Assembly: GCA_020639075.1 (NCBI GenBank)
Contig: JACKHI010000001.1
Location: 4,650,001-4,714,000 of the forward strand
DNA: 64,000 nucleotides
Source: Phycisphaerales bacterium
Lineage (GTDB): Bacteria > Planctomycetota > Phycisphaerae > UBA1845 > UTPLA1
Direction of reading: 5' to 3'
The notes beneath the pieces were generated by a model. It ran no database searches and had not been told where the DNA came from. It saw nothing but the letters and a program-made list of their open reading frames with translations. A program made the translations under genes and the position numbers. Positions 63,001-64,000 of this stretch are shown here, one piece after another; within the stretch, counting starts at the first letter, position 1; every line of letters starts with the position of its first letter.

Positions 63001-63372
63001 AATTACCTGAAGGTCCGCCTCCTGGGCTTGGGCGGCGGCGGGACCAATGTGGCGGCTGTCGGCGTGCGCGTCGAACTCTGGAACGCCGCGGGCACGGTCC
63101 GACTGGGCCGGCGCGACATCGGCGTCGCGCGAGGCTTCGGAGGGACCGAGCCGATGTGGGCGCATTTCGGCGGCGTCGATGTGTTCACCACGTACACGCT
63201 GAAAGTCTGGTTCCACAGCCGGGACAACAGCGATCCGCTGGTGGTTTCCGTGGTGCCCAAGACGGCGTATACGACGATCAACAAGCAGACGATCTCGCAG
63301 ATGATCACGGTCCAGGAGTCGGAGGTTCGTAAGAAGATCCTCTTCTGGCGGGAAGTTCCGAATCGCTCGTAG
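60049..63372 (+). CDS. Large secreted protein with WNGSSW repeats, VCBS/FG-GAP repeats and ASPIC-like domain
   Basis: 1107 residues. Signal segment at about residues 22-45 (CVSVLIVLLLALPSVANS). The first third has propeller-like blades with repeated WNGSSW/WNGASW units. A beta-sandwich covers about 440-620 (DFESTVGAEWN; VTFTATASVTTLEFTDGLEEGG). Then come at least five VCBS/FG-GAP repeats such as HWADFDNDGDLDAIL, WGDYDNDGDLDLYV (twice) and VDYDNDGDLDICY. An ASPIC/UnbV-like end domain follows (NYLKVRLLGLG...WFHSRD). The D-x-D-x-D-G loops bind calcium. It lacks the dockerin-like tail of the other large proteins here. Surface or secreted, role unknown. Confidence 0.85.
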   Translation: MEALPADSELTISTRILQPVARCVSVLIVLLLALPSVANSSSTPLLVWAQDSKSTPEYSTWSGTSWSGVSNSVDVGCSITFISGANCPTRDEIGFIALDWCNDLNLFGRIGTTWTPAFELTDNGGGTGSRMFDLAYEQSSGDALIVYWEKNDNKLYYRTSNGASLSGESVVSNLVSGDVRWVRLRSRAGSNEIVAAWLDSTNHVYAKVWNGSSWGSETTLTSNAKSTAQECFDVAYESLSGDAMVAYCDDNSTSPRYRMWNGASWSSEGAMSDVGAYGYYLRLAPDPASDAILCAVQDQNNDLNVQHWNGSSWSGVSELETSLNRNNMRQFDLSYANGGSQALIVYASDWSNNFRYRTWNGSSWSSEYSDINVGDDQIVIQLVPGASTGQIFVQMTTDSANLRALVWDGSAFGSQATLETSMSGWSYEPFATIIPAAAVTPADVPYFTDFESTVGAEWNTSTTEYDADFSRFLGRFNGHVVELSLNTTVGETYQLKFDLYAIDSWSPKSWDPSIDALFIKIAGGTIFQESFSQRPSSYPPTYENPPDVIGELGFGTRSGIDTDGIYRNVTVTFTATASVTTLEFTDGLEEGGNSDVNDESYGIDNLSVTTSRFRDVSIAKGFNVQSTTDQEYASGIHWADFDNDGDLDAILGGDSSSRQMTNNSQGASFTASTFGSGNERRGGALFDVDNDGAIDFWSGNHSSFNVETCFQNKGNGTFNDAGNLSFAGPNNNEGVAAADVNRDGWCDIVHFSENGNWIGEHKGDPGKSALLLGETKSSSLGLNDSGDVGNGDYCSSGDVNNDGFLDFFYHYGSGKLFASNGDGTFTENARGISVVTGGSDKMGSAWGDYDNDGDLDLYVSRYASGNTGYLWRNDVTWSPAISGSFTNQTANAYINDETGQRGCAWGDYDNDGDLDLYVVTRTGPNRLYQNQNDGTFRLVDEGADSDGNGHDAVFVDYDNDGDLDICYTREDTTNVLLENRTNDSNYLKVRLLGLGGGGTNVAAVGVRVELWNAAGTVRLGRRDIGVARGFGGTEPMWAHFGGVDVFTTYTLKVWFHSRDNSDPLVVSVVPKTAYTTINKQTISQMITVQESEVRKKILFWREVPNRS

Positions 63373-63424
63373 GGGGCAGGTCCTTCACTCAATCCTGCGA
63401 CCCAAAATCGTGAATTCGAATTCG

Positions 63425-63486
63425 GAGAGTGCGGGCGTCCCGCCCGCGACGTGCGTACCTCGTGCGGGCGAGACGCACGCACCCCC
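63425..63486. repeat. GC-rich hairpin element
   Basis: GCGGGCG-TC-CCGCCCGC forms a tight stem, and GTGCGT pairs with ACGCAC around a second GTGCGGGCG copy. No gene in 63373-63603. Similar GC-rich stems occur in the other intergenic repeats of the window. Confidence 0.5.
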
Positions 63487-63603
63487 ATTTCCGAACGTCC
63501 TGAATGTCCAGGGCAGCACACTCGTCGCCCGAATTTTCGCTCCCGATCGGGAGCCGTCCCATAAGCTCAAAAAAGATCTCAAAAGTCGACCCTTTGGTGG
63601 GTG

Positions 63604-63632
63604 TTGAAATAGCACCCGCGCGGTACTATATT
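63604..63632 (+). promoter_or_regulatory. Candidate promoter of the Rrf2 gene
   Basis: TTGAAA (63604-63609), 17 bp, TATATT (63627-63632), 26 bp before the start codon, so the leader is short. Rrf2 proteins often repress their own promoters. Confidence 0.5.
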
Positions 63633-63658
63633 GCGGTGGAGCAACTGAGGAGCGCCTG

Positions 63659-64000
63659 ATGCTGTCGCTGACAAGAAAAACGGATTACGCCCTGATTGCC
63701 CTGTGCCATCTGGCGGGACAACCCAACCGGGTCTGTACCGCGCGTGAGATTGCCGAGCAGCACAGTCTGCCGCAATCGCTGTTAATGAATGTCCTTAAGT
63801 CACTCTCGCAGAGTGACTTGGTGGACTCAACGCGCGGCGCGAAGGGCGGCTATCGGTTGGGCAAGGGACCGACGGAGATCACGTTGTCCGCCATCATCAG
63901 TGCGGTCGAGGGGCCGGTGAAATTCGTCCAGTGCGCATCGCATCAGGAAGGGGACGACCCGGCGTGCGACATCATGGAGTCGTGTCCGATTCGCGGACCG
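63659..64000 (+). CDS. Rrf2-family iron-sulfur transcription regulator (3' partial)
   Basis: 114 residues are visible; the gene runs off the window. ATG 63659 has GAGGAG eight bases ahead. The winged helix starts MLSLTRKTDYALIALCHLAG, followed by the recognition helix region SLPQSLLMNVLKSLSQSDLVDSTRGAKGGYRLG and the cluster-ligand region with Cys residues in VQCASHQ, PACDIM and ESCPI. This is the three-Cys layout of IscR/SufR-type regulators. By family habit the next genes may be sufBCD/S, but they are outside the window. Confidence 0.9.
   Translation, partial: MLSLTRKTDYALIALCHLAGQPNRVCTAREIAEQHSLPQSLLMNVLKSLSQSDLVDSTRGAKGGYRLGKGPTEITLSAIISAVEGPVKFVQCASHQEGDDPACDIMESCPIRGP

Overview
The window reads as chromosomal DNA of a Planctomycetota bacterium, probably of the Phycisphaerae or a related uncultured lineage. 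This is inferred from family content, not from a marker search. The pointers are high GC, large secreted beta-propeller proteins ending in a dockerin-like Asp-rich tail, a choice-of-anchor L protein, an EF-G of the spirochaete/planctomycete spdEFG1 type, sigma-54, TadE and type II pseudopilin genes, and short hairpin-rich intergenic repeats.

Layout. 0-5.2 kb: two tandem secreted FG-GAP-type proteins and a membrane protein. 5.2-12.2 kb: housekeeping and metabolism (BNR propeller plus MoaD/ThiS-like protein, M20 amidohydrolase, rhodanese, CPBP protease, nadC-birA, an orphan DNA methyltransferase). 13.6-19.3 kb: oleC and oleB of long-chain olefin synthesis, which flank a polyprenol-type glycosyltransferase pair. 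19.8-26.8 kb: TadE, a CocE/NonD hydrolase lipoprotein, rpoN, an overlapping pseudoprotease/protease pair, and a cytochrome c-like lipoprotein. 26.9-29.2 kb: a large surface protein. 29.2-32.9 kb: a mobile-element graveyard with an IS3 remnant, a REP-associated transposase (RAYT) remnant, three of four copies of a structured MITE-like repeat, and two small orphan genes. 32.9-48.8 kb: mobA-like gene, yfcE-type phosphodiesterase, a TPR-esterase fusion, recA, a C45 hydrolase, a run of small orphan genes including an SMI1/KNR4-like one, cdsA-phoH, infA, a DksA-like protein with a histone-like tail, a DUF4097 lipoprotein, a class II aldolase and a PQQ-type propeller. 48.86-52.9 kb: an orphan structured transcript, tRNA-His, tRNA-Ser, and then a tight five-gene operon. 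53-64 kb: diguanylate cyclase, Crp/Fnr regulator, ClpN-only protein, fusA, pseudopilin, a giant VCBS protein, and the start of an Rrf2 regulator.

The most interesting block is 49.4-52.9 kb. A polynucleotide-kinase-like P-loop protein, a Thg1-like 3'-5' polymerase, two COG3541-type nucleotidyltransferases and a DEDDh exonuclease overlap by 4-11 bp at every junction and sit directly downstream of tRNA-His and tRNA-Ser. Together they look like an RNA (tRNA) end-repair system. The tRNA-His gene already encodes its G-1, so Thg1 should not be needed for ordinary His-tRNA maturation.

All start sites are read by eye from Shine-Dalgarno-like sequence and family alignment from memory. No database search was run.
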